NCBI GenBank assembly: GCA_947466165.1
Contig: CANIDW010000090.1
Coordinates: 1-6,680, forward strand
Reading direction: 5' to 3'
Source of the DNA: Comamonadaceae bacterium
Lineage (GTDB): Bacteria; Pseudomonadota; Gammaproteobacteria; Burkholderiales; Burkholderiaceae_C
Length of the DNA: 6,680 nucleotides
This document shows, piece by piece, positions 1-5,410 of this stretch; position 1 is the stretch's first letter; each line of letters begins with the position of its first letter. The notes under the pieces were generated by a model. The model was given only the letters and a program-made list of their open reading frames with translations, was not told the origin of the DNA and ran no database searches. The position numbers and the translations under genes are program-made.

Positions 1-1
1 A

Positions 2-1498
2 GACTTCGCAGCAGCCCTGGCCTCCTGCCGGCGCGAAGCCATCAACAGCTTTGGTGACGATGCGGTGCTGGTTGAAAAATACGCGCAGCGCCCGCGCCAC
101 ATCGAGATTCAAGTCTTTGGCGACACCCAGGGGAATTACGTTTACCTGTTCGAGCGCGACTGCTCGGTGCAGCGGCGCCATCAGAAAGTGCTTGAAGAAG
201 CCCCCGCCCCCGGCATGACAGAAGCCCTGCGCCGCGAGATGGGCGAAGCGGCCGTAGCCGCTGCGCGCGCTGTCAATTACGTGGGCGCCGGTACGGTGGA
301 ATTCATCGTCGAGCAGCTCGATGGAAAGATGAATTTTTTCTTTATGGAGATGAATACGCGATTACAGGTCGAGCATCCTGTGACGGAAGCCATCACCGGC
401 CTTGACTTGGTCGAGTGGCAGTTCCGCGTGGCGGCCGGCCAGCCGCTGCCGCTCAAGCAAGCGCAGTTGAAAATCCACGGCCACGCCATCGAAGCGCGCA
501 TCTGCTCTGAAAACCCGGACAAGCAATTTCTGCCCGCCACCGGCACGCTGCAGGTTTACCGCCAACCGGCCTGCACGCGCTTTGAGCGCGCAGACGGCGG
601 TGTGCGCATTGACGACGGGGTGCGCGAGGGCGATGCGATCTCGCCCTACTACGACTCGATGGTGGCCAAGCTGATCGTGCACGGCGACACGCGCGAAGAT
701 GCGCTGGCGCGCATGGACCAGGCGCTGGGCGAATTCCATATCGTCGGTCTGAAGACCAATGTGCAGTTTTTGCGGCATGTGGTGGCCAGTGCGTCCTTCG
801 CCAAAGCCGATCTGGACACCGCGCTGATTCAGCGCGAAGCGGCGGTTCTTTTTGAGCAAGAAAAAATCGGTGCGCCGATGGCGATGGCGGGCGCTATTGC
901 GTTCACGCTGCAGCAAGAAAAAGCACTGGAAACGGCTGACCCTTTCAGTCGCCGAGACGGCTGGCGTTCGCACGGGCCGGTCAGCCGGTCTTTTGAGTTT
1001 GAATTTCATGGCCAGCCGCACAAGGCGCAGCTGACTTACCAGCATGATGGCAGCCTGCAACTGGTGCTGAACGGCCAGCTCTTGAGTCTGCACATCAAGC
1101 CCGCAGCAGACGGTTTGCTGGTCACACTCAACGGTCAGCGCGCCCACTTGCAGGTCTACCGGCTGGGCGAACAGGTTTATCTATTTGGCGCCGGCGGCGC
1201 CACGCAGATCACCGTGATCGACCTGCTGGCACATGCCGGCGTAGCGCAGCACGAGGCAGGCCGGCTGACGGCGCCCATGCCGGGCAAGGTGCTGTCTTTT
1301 GCGGTGCAGGCCGGCGACAAGGTCAGCCGGGGCCAGGCCCTGGCCGTCATGGAAGCCATGAAGATGGAGCACACGATTGCCGCGCCGGCCGACGGTGTGG
1401 TGGCTGAAATCCTTTTCGCACCCGGCGACCAGGTGCAAGAGGGCGCCGAGTTGCTGCGTCTGCAAGCAGAGCCACCCGGCGGGCGTGGCAAATCCTGA
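2..1498 (+). CDS. mccA: Methylcrotonyl-CoA carboxylase biotin-carrying alpha subunit (5'-truncated by window)
   Basis: This is the ATP-dependent biotin carboxylase and biotin-carrier subunit. It carboxylates its own biotin, and a partner carboxyltransferase (beta) subunit then moves the CO2 to 3-methylcrotonyl-CoA in leucine degradation (also called liuD). The frame is open from base 2, so 498 codons are visible; family members run to about 670 residues, so roughly the first 170 are missing. The GTG at 65 is an internal Val, not a start. Fragment residues show the ATP-grasp segment RDCSVQRRHQKVLEEAP (about 52-68), the catalytic signature EMNTRLQVEHP (116-126), the biotin-carboxylase C-terminal domain (about 160-265), a less conserved linker/BT region, and a biotinyl domain (about 424-492) with AMKMEH and the biotinylated Lys at 454. 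Biotin carboxylase function is certain from motifs. The methylcrotonyl (not propionyl or geranyl) assignment rests mainly on the adjacent HMG-CoA lyase. Confidence 0.93.
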   Translation, partial: DFAAALASCRREAINSFGDDAVLVEKYAQRPRHIEIQVFGDTQGNYVYLFERDCSVQRRHQKVLEEAPAPGMTEALRREMGEAAVAAARAVNYVGAGTVEFIVEQLDGKMNFFFMEMNTRLQVEHPVTEAITGLDLVEWQFRVAAGQPLPLKQAQLKIHGHAIEARICSENPDKQFLPATGTLQVYRQPACTRFERADGGVRIDDGVREGDAISPYYDSMVAKLIVHGDTREDALARMDQALGEFHIVGLKTNVQFLRHVVASASFAKADLDTALIQREAAVLFEQEKIGAPMAMAGAIAFTLQQEKALETADPFSRRDGWRSHGPVSRSFEFEFHGQPHKAQLTYQHDGSLQLVLNGQLLSLHIKPAADGLLVTLNGQRAHLQVYRLGEQVYLFGAGGATQITVIDLLAHAGVAQHEAGRLTAPMPGKVLSFAVQAGDKVSRGQALAVMEAMKMEHTIAAPADGVVAEILFAPGDQVQEGAELLRLQAEPPGGRGKS

Positions 1499-1516
1499 TC
1501 AGGGATACTCAAGTTC

Positions 1517-2425
1517 ATGCAAATACCTCAACGTGTTCAACTCATCGACGTCGGCCCTCGCGATGGCCTGCAAAATGAAAAATCGCCTGTGCCTGCTGCC
1601 GTCAAAATTGAGCTGGTGCATCGCCTGCAGGCTGCCGGCCTGACGGAGATCGAGGTCACCAGTTTTGTGTCGCCCAAGTGGGTGCCGCAAATGGCCGACA
1701 ACGCCGAAGTGATGGCCGGCATCCAGCGCCAGGCGGGTGTGCGTTACTCGGTCCTCACGCCTAACCAGATCGGTTTTGAGGCGGCGCTCAAGTCCAGGCC
1801 CGACGAGATCGTGGTCTTTGGTGCAGCCAGTGAAGCTTTCAGCCGCAAAAACATCAACTGCTCGATTGCAGAAAGCATGGAGCGCTTTGCCCCGGTGGTG
1901 CAAGCTGCGCTGGCTGCGGGCATTGCGGTGCGTGGCGCGATGAGCTGCGCCGTCGGTTGTCCTTACGAAGGCGATGTTTCACCTGCCAGCGTGTCCTACC
2001 TTGCCGGTTTGATGAAGCAGATTGGTGTGCAGCGCGTGGACATGGCCGATACCATCGGCGTGGGCACGCCCTTGAAGGTGCAAAAAGCCATAGAAGCCAC
2101 GCTCAAGCACTTTGCGCCCGCGCAGATCTGCGGTCACTTTCATGACACCTACGGCCAAGCCCTGGCCAACACCTTGGCGGCCCTGGACATGGGCGTCTGG
2201 AACTTTCAGTCCTCAGTGGCCGGGCTGGGTGGTTGCCCTTACGCCAAAGGCGCCACCGGCAATGTGGCCACCGAAGATGTGGTCTACATGCTTCACGGCA
2301 TGGGCATCAACACTGGCATCGACCTGGACAAGCTGGTGGATGCAGGCAAGTTCATCAGCGACTTTCTGGGCCGTCCGAGCGGCTCACGCGTGGCCACCGC
2401 TATTCTCAGCAAGCGAGCGGGTTGA
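1517..2425 (+). CDS. mvaB: Hydroxymethylglutaryl-CoA lyase
   Basis: This 302-residue enzyme cleaves (S)-HMG-CoA to acetyl-CoA and acetoacetate, the last step of leucine catabolism (also called liuE). It is a cytosolic TIM-barrel, metal-dependent lyase of the HMGL-like family, and the length is typical for bacteria. By comparison with the human enzyme all key residues are present: Arg15 and Asp16 in VGPRDGLQNE, Glu46 in EIEVTSFVSPKWVPQM, the metal ligands His207 and His209 in GHFHDTYG, the active-site Cys240 in GLGGCPYAKGATGN and Asn249. The ATG at 1517 puts the conserved VGPRDG motif near residue 12, as expected. The Shine-Dalgarno is weak (AGGGA at 1501-1505). It lies 18 nt after the carboxylase stop, so co-transcription is likely. 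The stop at 2423-2425 is followed directly by a repeat. Confidence 0.96.
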   Translation: MQIPQRVQLIDVGPRDGLQNEKSPVPAAVKIELVHRLQAAGLTEIEVTSFVSPKWVPQMADNAEVMAGIQRQAGVRYSVLTPNQIGFEAALKSRPDEIVVFGAASEAFSRKNINCSIAESMERFAPVVQAALAAGIAVRGAMSCAVGCPYEGDVSPASVSYLAGLMKQIGVQRVDMADTIGVGTPLKVQKAIEATLKHFAPAQICGHFHDTYGQALANTLAALDMGVWNFQSSVAGLGGCPYAKGATGNVATEDVVYMLHGMGINTGIDLDKLVDAGKFISDFLGRPSGSRVATAILSKRAG

Positions 2426-2440
2426 TGAGAGTTTTTCCGC

Positions 2441-2515
2441 AGGGCCGCCCCAAGGAAAAATGCGCCCCCTCGGGGGGCAGCGCAGTACGCGAAGCGACAA
2501 GCGTGGGGGCTTCTT
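2441..2515. repeat. GC-rich palindromic intergenic repeat of Comamonadaceae type
   Basis: The 90-nt gap between the lyase and the next gene is almost wholly a structured GC-rich block. It contains a perfect 6-bp stem, GCCCCC (2464-2469) with GGGGGC (2473-2478), around a 3-nt loop. A weaker dyad follows: GAAGC at 2491-2495 with GCTTC at 2509-2513, and ACAAG at 2497-2501 with CTTGT at 2513-2517. From memory, very similar text (CCCCAAGG, then CGCCCCCTCGGGGGGCAG, then a GAAGCG...GTGGGGGCTTCTTG tail) recurs between genes in Comamonadaceae genomes. There is no second copy in this window, so calling it a dispersed repeat is recognition rather than something shown here. Its + strand reading from ATG 2425 gives a 34-residue ORF that I do not consider a gene. 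The outer boundaries are approximate. Confidence 0.55.
2455..2478 (-). terminator. Possible intrinsic terminator, minus-strand orientation, within the repeat
   Basis: Read on the minus strand, the perfect 6-bp GC stem at 2464-2478 is followed after two or three bases by a run of five T (the A run at 2456-2460 on the + strand), which is the layout of a Rho-independent terminator. On the + strand the same hairpin lacks a following T tract. No minus-strand gene is visible in the window, so it may have no local target, or act against antisense transcription. The stem is short, and this may simply be part of the repeat's make-up. Confidence 0.3.
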
Positions 2516-3283
2516 GTGTGCGGCGCTGAGTTGCAGGCCTTGCCCGAGGGTGTTCAGCGCGTGGCGGTTTTTTTGCAGCAGCGCGGCCACGCACACATGC
2601 CGCTGATGTTGGGTGATGCGGCGCGCACAGCGCAGCAGGCGGCCGACGGTTTGGGCGTGCTGCCGGGGCAGATTGCCAAGAGCATCGTGTTCAGACGCAA
2701 AGCCGATGACATGGCCGTGATGGTGGTGACTTCGGGCGACCAGCGCGTGGACGAAAAAAAACTTGAAGCCTTGGTCTGCGCCGATGGCAAGCGCCTGGGC
2801 CGCGCCGACGCGGCCTTCGTCAAGGCGAGAACGGGTTTCAGCATAGGCGGCGTCTCGCCGCTGGCCCATGCCGGCGAAGTGCTTCTGGTACTGGACCAAT
2901 CTCTGCGGCGTTTTGACACGGTATGGGCTGCGGCCGGCCATCCGAACGCGGTGTTCCAGCTCAGCCCGCAGGCTTTGGCACAGCTAACCGCTGCGCCCTG
3001 GGTCGATGTCGCTGAGTCGCCCATGCCATTGAACGGTCTCCCGGCGCCAGAGCCAAGCCCGCAGCAGGCGGCCTTGGCGCACCTGCGTGCCCTCGCTGCC
3101 GCCATCAGTGACAGCGGTGAGGTGCCCTCGCCGTGCATCTCTGTGTGTCAGATCGACAGCGCTTCGGGCCGCTGCGAAGGCTGCTACAGAACGCTGGAAG
3201 AAATCGCCGCTTGGAGCGCGGCAGGGCCACAGCGCAAACGCGCTATCTGGCGGGCGATAGCGCAGCGACTGCCGGCCGCTTGA
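2516..3283 (+). CDS. YbaK/ProX-type aminoacyl-tRNA deacylase domain fused to DUF1289
   Basis: There are two domains in one frame. Residues about 10-165 match the YbaK/EbsC/ProX family, free-standing relatives of the prolyl-tRNA synthetase editing domain that hydrolyse mischarged tRNA such as Cys- or Ala-tRNA(Pro). Visible motifs are LPEGVQRVA, GQIAKSIVFR (Lys55 is the likely conserved lysine), GDQRVDEKKL and KARTGFSIGGVSP. After a Pro/Ala-rich linker, residues about 203-250 match DUF1289, with Cys207, 211, 220 and 223 in SPCISVCQ...GRCEGC, followed by a helical WSAAGPQRKRAIWRAI stretch. The four cysteines suggest metal or Fe-S binding, which is inference. The start is uncertain: GTG 2516 is the first start codon after the in-frame stop at 2426 and lies at the repeat edge, with GGGGG (2505-2509) as a poor ribosome site. 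TTG 2531 or 2540 are alternatives, the last matching where family homology begins. The substrate tRNA cannot be read from sequence. Confidence 0.85.
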   Translation: MCGAELQALPEGVQRVAVFLQQRGHAHMPLMLGDAARTAQQAADGLGVLPGQIAKSIVFRRKADDMAVMVVTSGDQRVDEKKLEALVCADGKRLGRADAAFVKARTGFSIGGVSPLAHAGEVLLVLDQSLRRFDTVWAAAGHPNAVFQLSPQALAQLTAAPWVDVAESPMPLNGLPAPEPSPQQAALAHLRALAAAISDSGEVPSPCISVCQIDSASGRCEGCYRTLEEIAAWSAAGPQRKRAIWRAIAQRLPAA

Positions 3284-3290
3284 GCTTTTA

Positions 3291-3319
3291 ATGAGCGTCT
3301 CATGAAGGTCTCATGAGCG
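3291..3319. repeat. Short symmetrical repeat downstream of the deacylase gene
   Basis: GTCTCATGA occurs twice, at 3297-3305 and 3308-3316, an 11-bp period. It is flanked by two copies of ATGAGCG at 3291-3297 and 3313-3319. The same bases form a perfect hairpin, CTCATGA (3299-3305) with TCATGAG (3311-3317), around a 5-nt loop. It starts 8 nt after the deacylase stop and ends 54 nt before the next ATG. No T tract follows directly, so it is not a classical terminator. It could be an mRNA 3' structure or a protein-binding site with helical spacing, and the sequence does not decide. Confidence 0.5.
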
Positions 3320-3372
3320 CCTATCATTCCGGAAAATCCTCTTATTTTTGCCTGCCTGTCTGAAAGACTCTT

Positions 3373-4047
3373 ATGTCCGGCCTCAAGCACATCACCTTTT
3401 ACCTGGACTTTATTTCGCCCTATGCCTACCTGGCCTTTGAGCGTTTGCCAAGGGCGCTGGAAGGGCTGAGCTACAGCGTGGACTACCAGCCCGTGCTGTT
3501 TGCCGGCATCTTGCAACACCACGGCCAACTGGGCCCCGCTGAAATTGAGGGCAAGCGTGACTGGACTTACCGGCAGGTGCAGTGGCTGGCCGGGCAGCAG
3601 GCAACGCCCCTTGACATGCCGGCGGCGCACCCTTTCAACCCACTGGCGCTGCTGCGGCTGGCGCTGGCCTGCGGTGAAAAGGGTCAAGTCAACCGCTATG
3701 TGTGCGAGACCATTTTTCGCCATGTCTGGCTTGGCGGACAGGATGCCGCAGACGCAACGCGCCTGGCGACTTTGCGCGCGCAGTTGGCGCCGGCGCAAGA
3801 CCCGGGCAGCGATGCGGTGAAAGCGCAACTCAAAACCAATACCAGCTTGGCGATTGCCGCCGGCGTTTTCGGCGTGCCGGTCATGCGGGTGGAGGACAAA
3901 GTTTTCTGGGGCCTGGACGCGCTGCCCATGCTGCGCGACTACCTTTCGGGCGGTGCCTGGTTTGCGGCCGGACATTGGGATGCGGCTGGCAAAGTGCCTG
4001 TCGGCATGGCGCGTCCTGCGTCTGCCCCCGCTTTTAAAACCCCGTAA
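3373..4047 (+). CDS. 2-hydroxychromene-2-carboxylate isomerase family protein (DsbA/GST-kappa fold)
   Basis: This 224-residue protein has a thioredoxin-like fold with a helical insertion, as in NahD, which isomerises 2-hydroxychromene-2-carboxylate with glutathione as cofactor in naphthalene breakdown. The N-terminal FYLDFISPYAYLAFE carries Ser15, the position of the catalytic serine that replaces the DsbA cysteine. HPFNPLALLRLALA (86-99), the cis-proline loop GVFGVP (164-169) and FWGLDAL (178-184) are also family hallmarks. About 30 residues at the C-terminus (195-224) are Ala/Pro-rich and probably an unconserved tail. ATG 3373 places the fold's first strand right at the N-terminus; the ribosome site is weak. 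No ring-cleavage or naphthalene genes are nearby, so the true substrate is unknown and a generic glutathione-dependent isomerase or transferase role is equally possible. Fold and family are secure; the specific reaction is not. Confidence 0.88.
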   Translation: MSGLKHITFYLDFISPYAYLAFERLPRALEGLSYSVDYQPVLFAGILQHHGQLGPAEIEGKRDWTYRQVQWLAGQQATPLDMPAAHPFNPLALLRLALACGEKGQVNRYVCETIFRHVWLGGQDAADATRLATLRAQLAPAQDPGSDAVKAQLKTNTSLAIAAGVFGVPVMRVEDKVFWGLDALPMLRDYLSGGAWFAAGHWDAAGKVPVGMARPASAPAFKTP

Positions 4048-4212
4048 TTACCCTAGGAAATTTGCCCTAAGCGCCCAAATACCATCATGCGAAAAAGTTT
4101 TAAGGGTTAACCCGCAAGTCGAGATTTCCCATCGTAGGGTTGTCAGGAAACAGTCAGGACTGATGAACACAGTGCCGGTGATTGAGATTTCAATCAGAAG
4201 GTTTTGCTGCCT
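4048..4212. promoter_or_regulatory. Leader region with clustered dyad symmetries upstream of the transporter cluster
   Basis: This 165-nt stretch has no convincing ORF and is noticeably more AT-rich than its surroundings. It holds several symmetries: ACCCTAGGAAAT (4050-4061) pairs with ATTTCC (4124-4129) and TAGGGT (4135-4140) across a 5-nt bulge; GGGTTAACCC (4104-4113) is a perfect palindrome; CAGTC-AG-GACTG (4151-4162) is a dyad; GTCAGGA repeats directly at 4142-4148 and 4153-4159, an 11-bp period; and TGATTGA (4179-4185) with TCAATCA (4190-4196) is a perfect 7-bp stem with a 4-nt loop just before the ribosome site. Being upstream of a tight gene cluster, it is the likely promoter/operator region. 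TTGTCA (4140-4145) could be a -35 box, but I find no good -10 at the right distance, so I do not call a promoter. Confidence 0.45.
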
Positions 4213-4509
4213 ATGTTGCTGGCCATGGTGATTTTGAAAAGCTTGGTGGAGTTGTCCCTGATGTTCATCGTCGGGCGCTTCATTCTGGGCTTGCTGGCCG
4301 GCTCCAAACGCCAGACCAATGTCTTTTGGCAGCTGCTGGATGTAGCGTCCAAACCGGCGCTCTGGCTGACGCGCCGCGTCAGCCCCAGGCTGATCCTGGA
4401 CCAACATATTCCGCTGGCCGCCGCAAGTTGGCTCATCATTGCCTGGGTGCTGGTGGCCATGGCCAAAATCGACATTTGCCTGCAAGCTGGAGCTTCTGCA
4501 TGTCAATGA
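4213..4509 (+). CDS. Small conserved two-helix membrane protein, function unknown
   Basis: The 98-residue product has two predicted membrane helices, about residues 3-28 and 64-86, separated by a basic, presumably cytoplasmic, stretch containing SKRQTNVFWQLLD and WLTRRVSPRLILDQHIP. I recognise it as a type of uncharacterised small protein found in Burkholderiales directly before a TPR gene, but know no function. ATG 4213 is preferred because AGAAGG at 4196-4201 lies 11 nt upstream; TTG 4204 is too close to that site, and ATG 4225 would trim the first helix. Its last 10 bases overlap the start of the TPR gene, so the two are probably translated together. The conserved pairing suggests a membrane partner for the TPR protein or the transporter, which is inference. 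Confidence 0.8.
   Translation: MLLAMVILKSLVELSLMFIVGRFILGLLAGSKRQTNVFWQLLDVASKPALWLTRRVSPRLILDQHIPLAAASWLIIAWVLVAMAKIDICLQAGASACQ
4489..4492 (+). promoter_or_regulatory. Ribosome binding site selecting the TPR gene start
   Basis: GGAG lies 7 nt before ATG 4500, the best spacing among the possible starts. The second ATG at 4506, which forms an ATGA overlap with the stop of the upstream gene, would be 13 nt away. This supports 4500 as the start, with a 10-nt overlap and likely translational coupling. Confidence 0.55.
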
Positions 4510-5117
4510 ATGCCCAAACCATGCCGCCGGCCGGTCCTGGCATGAGCCGTCTAGAGTTGTTCTTGCAGCACTGGCGCGCCAAGATTCTGCTGTTTGTCGG
4601 CCTGCGGGCCTTCGCCAGGAGCGTGTTTGAGGCGATTTTGCAAAAGCAGCCCAATGACTTGCTGGCCCTCAACAGCATGGCTTATGACGCCATGCAAGAC
4701 GGCCATATGTTGCAGGCGCTGAGTTATTTTGAGAGTGCCCGCGCACTGTCACAAGACAAGTCCAATGCCCATTTCAACCATGCTTTCGTTAGCGAAGCGC
4801 TGGGCCGGCTGGATGACGCCGAAGCCGGTTTCCGGGCGGCCATAGCCCTTGAAGAAAAGATGGACCGTGCCTGGTACGGGCTCGGTCTGGTGCTGGTTCG
4901 CCAGGGCCGGCTTGAAGAGGCTCTGGCGGCTCTCAAGCGCAACACCCAACTCCAACCCATGAGCCCCTTCGGTTGGTACCAAATGGCCCGCGTGCATGTG
5001 GACCTGAAGCAGACCGATGAAGCCCGTGCGGTGATTCGGCACCTTAAGGGCTTTGAGCCCAAGGTGGCTGCCCAGTTAGAGCGAGAAACCGGCTTACAGG
5101 TCGGTTCATTGATTTGA
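4500..5117 (+). CDS. TPR-repeat protein
   Basis: This 205-residue soluble protein is built largely of tetratricopeptide repeats, which act as protein-protein interaction scaffolds. Four repeats can be laid out at about residues 54-87, 88-121, 122-155 and 156-187, with the usual pattern of small and aromatic residues (ALNSMAYDAMQDG, AHFNHAFVSEALGRLDDA, AWYGLGLVLVRQGRLEEA, GWYQMARVHVDLKQTDEA). The N-terminal 50 residues form a helical lead-in, and the conserved-looking tail HLKGFEPKVAAQLERETGL closes the array. There is no signal peptide or membrane segment, so it is probably cytoplasmic. The frame stays open upstream to 4182, but that extension overlaps the membrane gene in another frame and is not TPR-like. 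Its place between a small membrane protein and a transporter pair suggests an accessory or assembly role for one of them; no specific function is known to me. Confidence 0.87.
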   Translation: MSMNAQTMPPAGPGMSRLELFLQHWRAKILLFVGLRAFARSVFEAILQKQPNDLLALNSMAYDAMQDGHMLQALSYFESARALSQDKSNAHFNHAFVSEALGRLDDAEAGFRAAIALEEKMDRAWYGLGLVLVRQGRLEEALAALKRNTQLQPMSPFGWYQMARVHVDLKQTDEARAVIRHLKGFEPKVAAQLERETGLQVGSLI

Positions 5118-5137
5118 GATGTTTTTAAACCAAAGAT

Positions 5138-5143
5138 AGGAGA
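5138..5143 (+). promoter_or_regulatory. Strong Shine-Dalgarno for the DUF4212 gene
   Basis: AGGAGA sits 6 nt before ATG 5150 in the 32-nt gap after the TPR gene. It is much better than most sites in the window, consistent with efficient translation of the transporter pair. Confidence 0.75.
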
Positions 5144-5149
5144 CAGGCT

Positions 5150-5410
5150 ATGCAATTGTCGGCTAGGCACCAGGAGTACTGGAGTAAAAATCTGCGAATC
5201 ACTGCCCTTTTATTAGGCATCTGGTTCTTTGTCACATTCGTGCTGGTTTATTTTGCGCGTGATATCACGTTCAACTTTTTTGGCTGGCCATTTTCATTTT
5301 GGGTCGCGGCCCAAGGCGCATTGGTGGTGTACTGCCTGATCATCTGGTACTACGCTCACTACATGAACAAGCTTGACATCGAATACGGTGTGTCTGAAGG
5401 AGAAGAATAA
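5150..5410 (+). CDS. DUF4212 small subunit of a sodium:solute symporter
   Basis: This 86-residue membrane protein has two hydrophobic helices at about residues 15-36 and 47-68, and a short acidic C-terminus. YWSKNLRITALLLGIWFFVTF, FNFFGWPFSFWVAAQGALVVY and WYYAHYMNKLDIEYG match the DUF4212 family (putative solute:sodium symporter small subunit, VC_2706 type), which is encoded next to the large symporter. It corresponds in position, though not closely in sequence, to the YjcH/DUF485 protein that precedes actP in enterobacteria. The TAA stop shares its last base with the ATG of the large subunit (TAATG), giving tight coupling and implying a fixed stoichiometry. How the small subunit contributes to transport is not established to my knowledge. 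The start is well fixed by the ribosome site and the family's N-terminus. Confidence 0.92.
   Translation: MQLSARHQEYWSKNLRITALLLGIWFFVTFVLVYFARDITFNFFGWPFSFWVAAQGALVVYCLIIWYYAHYMNKLDIEYGVSEGEE
5397..5403 (+). promoter_or_regulatory. Shine-Dalgarno for the large symporter subunit, inside the DUF4212 coding end
   Basis: AAGGAGA ends 6 nt before ATG 5410 and lies within the last codons of the small-subunit gene. It fixes the symporter start at 5410 rather than at a later internal Met. Confidence 0.75.

Noticed and set aside
65..67. GTG at 65 as start of the carboxylase gene
   Set aside because: Conserved family sequence (REAINSFGDDAVLVEKY) continues upstream to the window edge, so this codon is an internal Val.
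362..1147. Long minus-strand ORF (261 codons) opposite the carboxylase
   Set aside because: It lies fully antisense to a clearly conserved coding region, its Arg/Gln/His-rich composition is typical of a shadow frame in high-GC DNA, and it matches no family I recognise.
2425..2529. Small ORF from ATG 2425 overlapping the lyase stop (ATGA)
   Set aside because: It translates the GC-rich repeat into a 34-residue product of a kind I recall as a repeat-derived artefact in annotation; no ribosome site supports it.
3184..3975. Minus-strand ORF (263 codons) across the deacylase end and isomerase
   Set aside because: It spans two real + strand genes and the gap between them, and has no recognisable domain; it is a GC-driven shadow.
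4140..4168. Sigma-70 promoter with TTGTCA as -35
   Set aside because: The bases 17 nt downstream do not resemble a -10 box, so the call would rest on one hexamer.
4182..4499. N-terminal extension of the TPR frame upstream to 4182
   Set aside because: It overlaps the small membrane protein in another frame, is not TPR-like, and ATG 4500 has a proper ribosome site.
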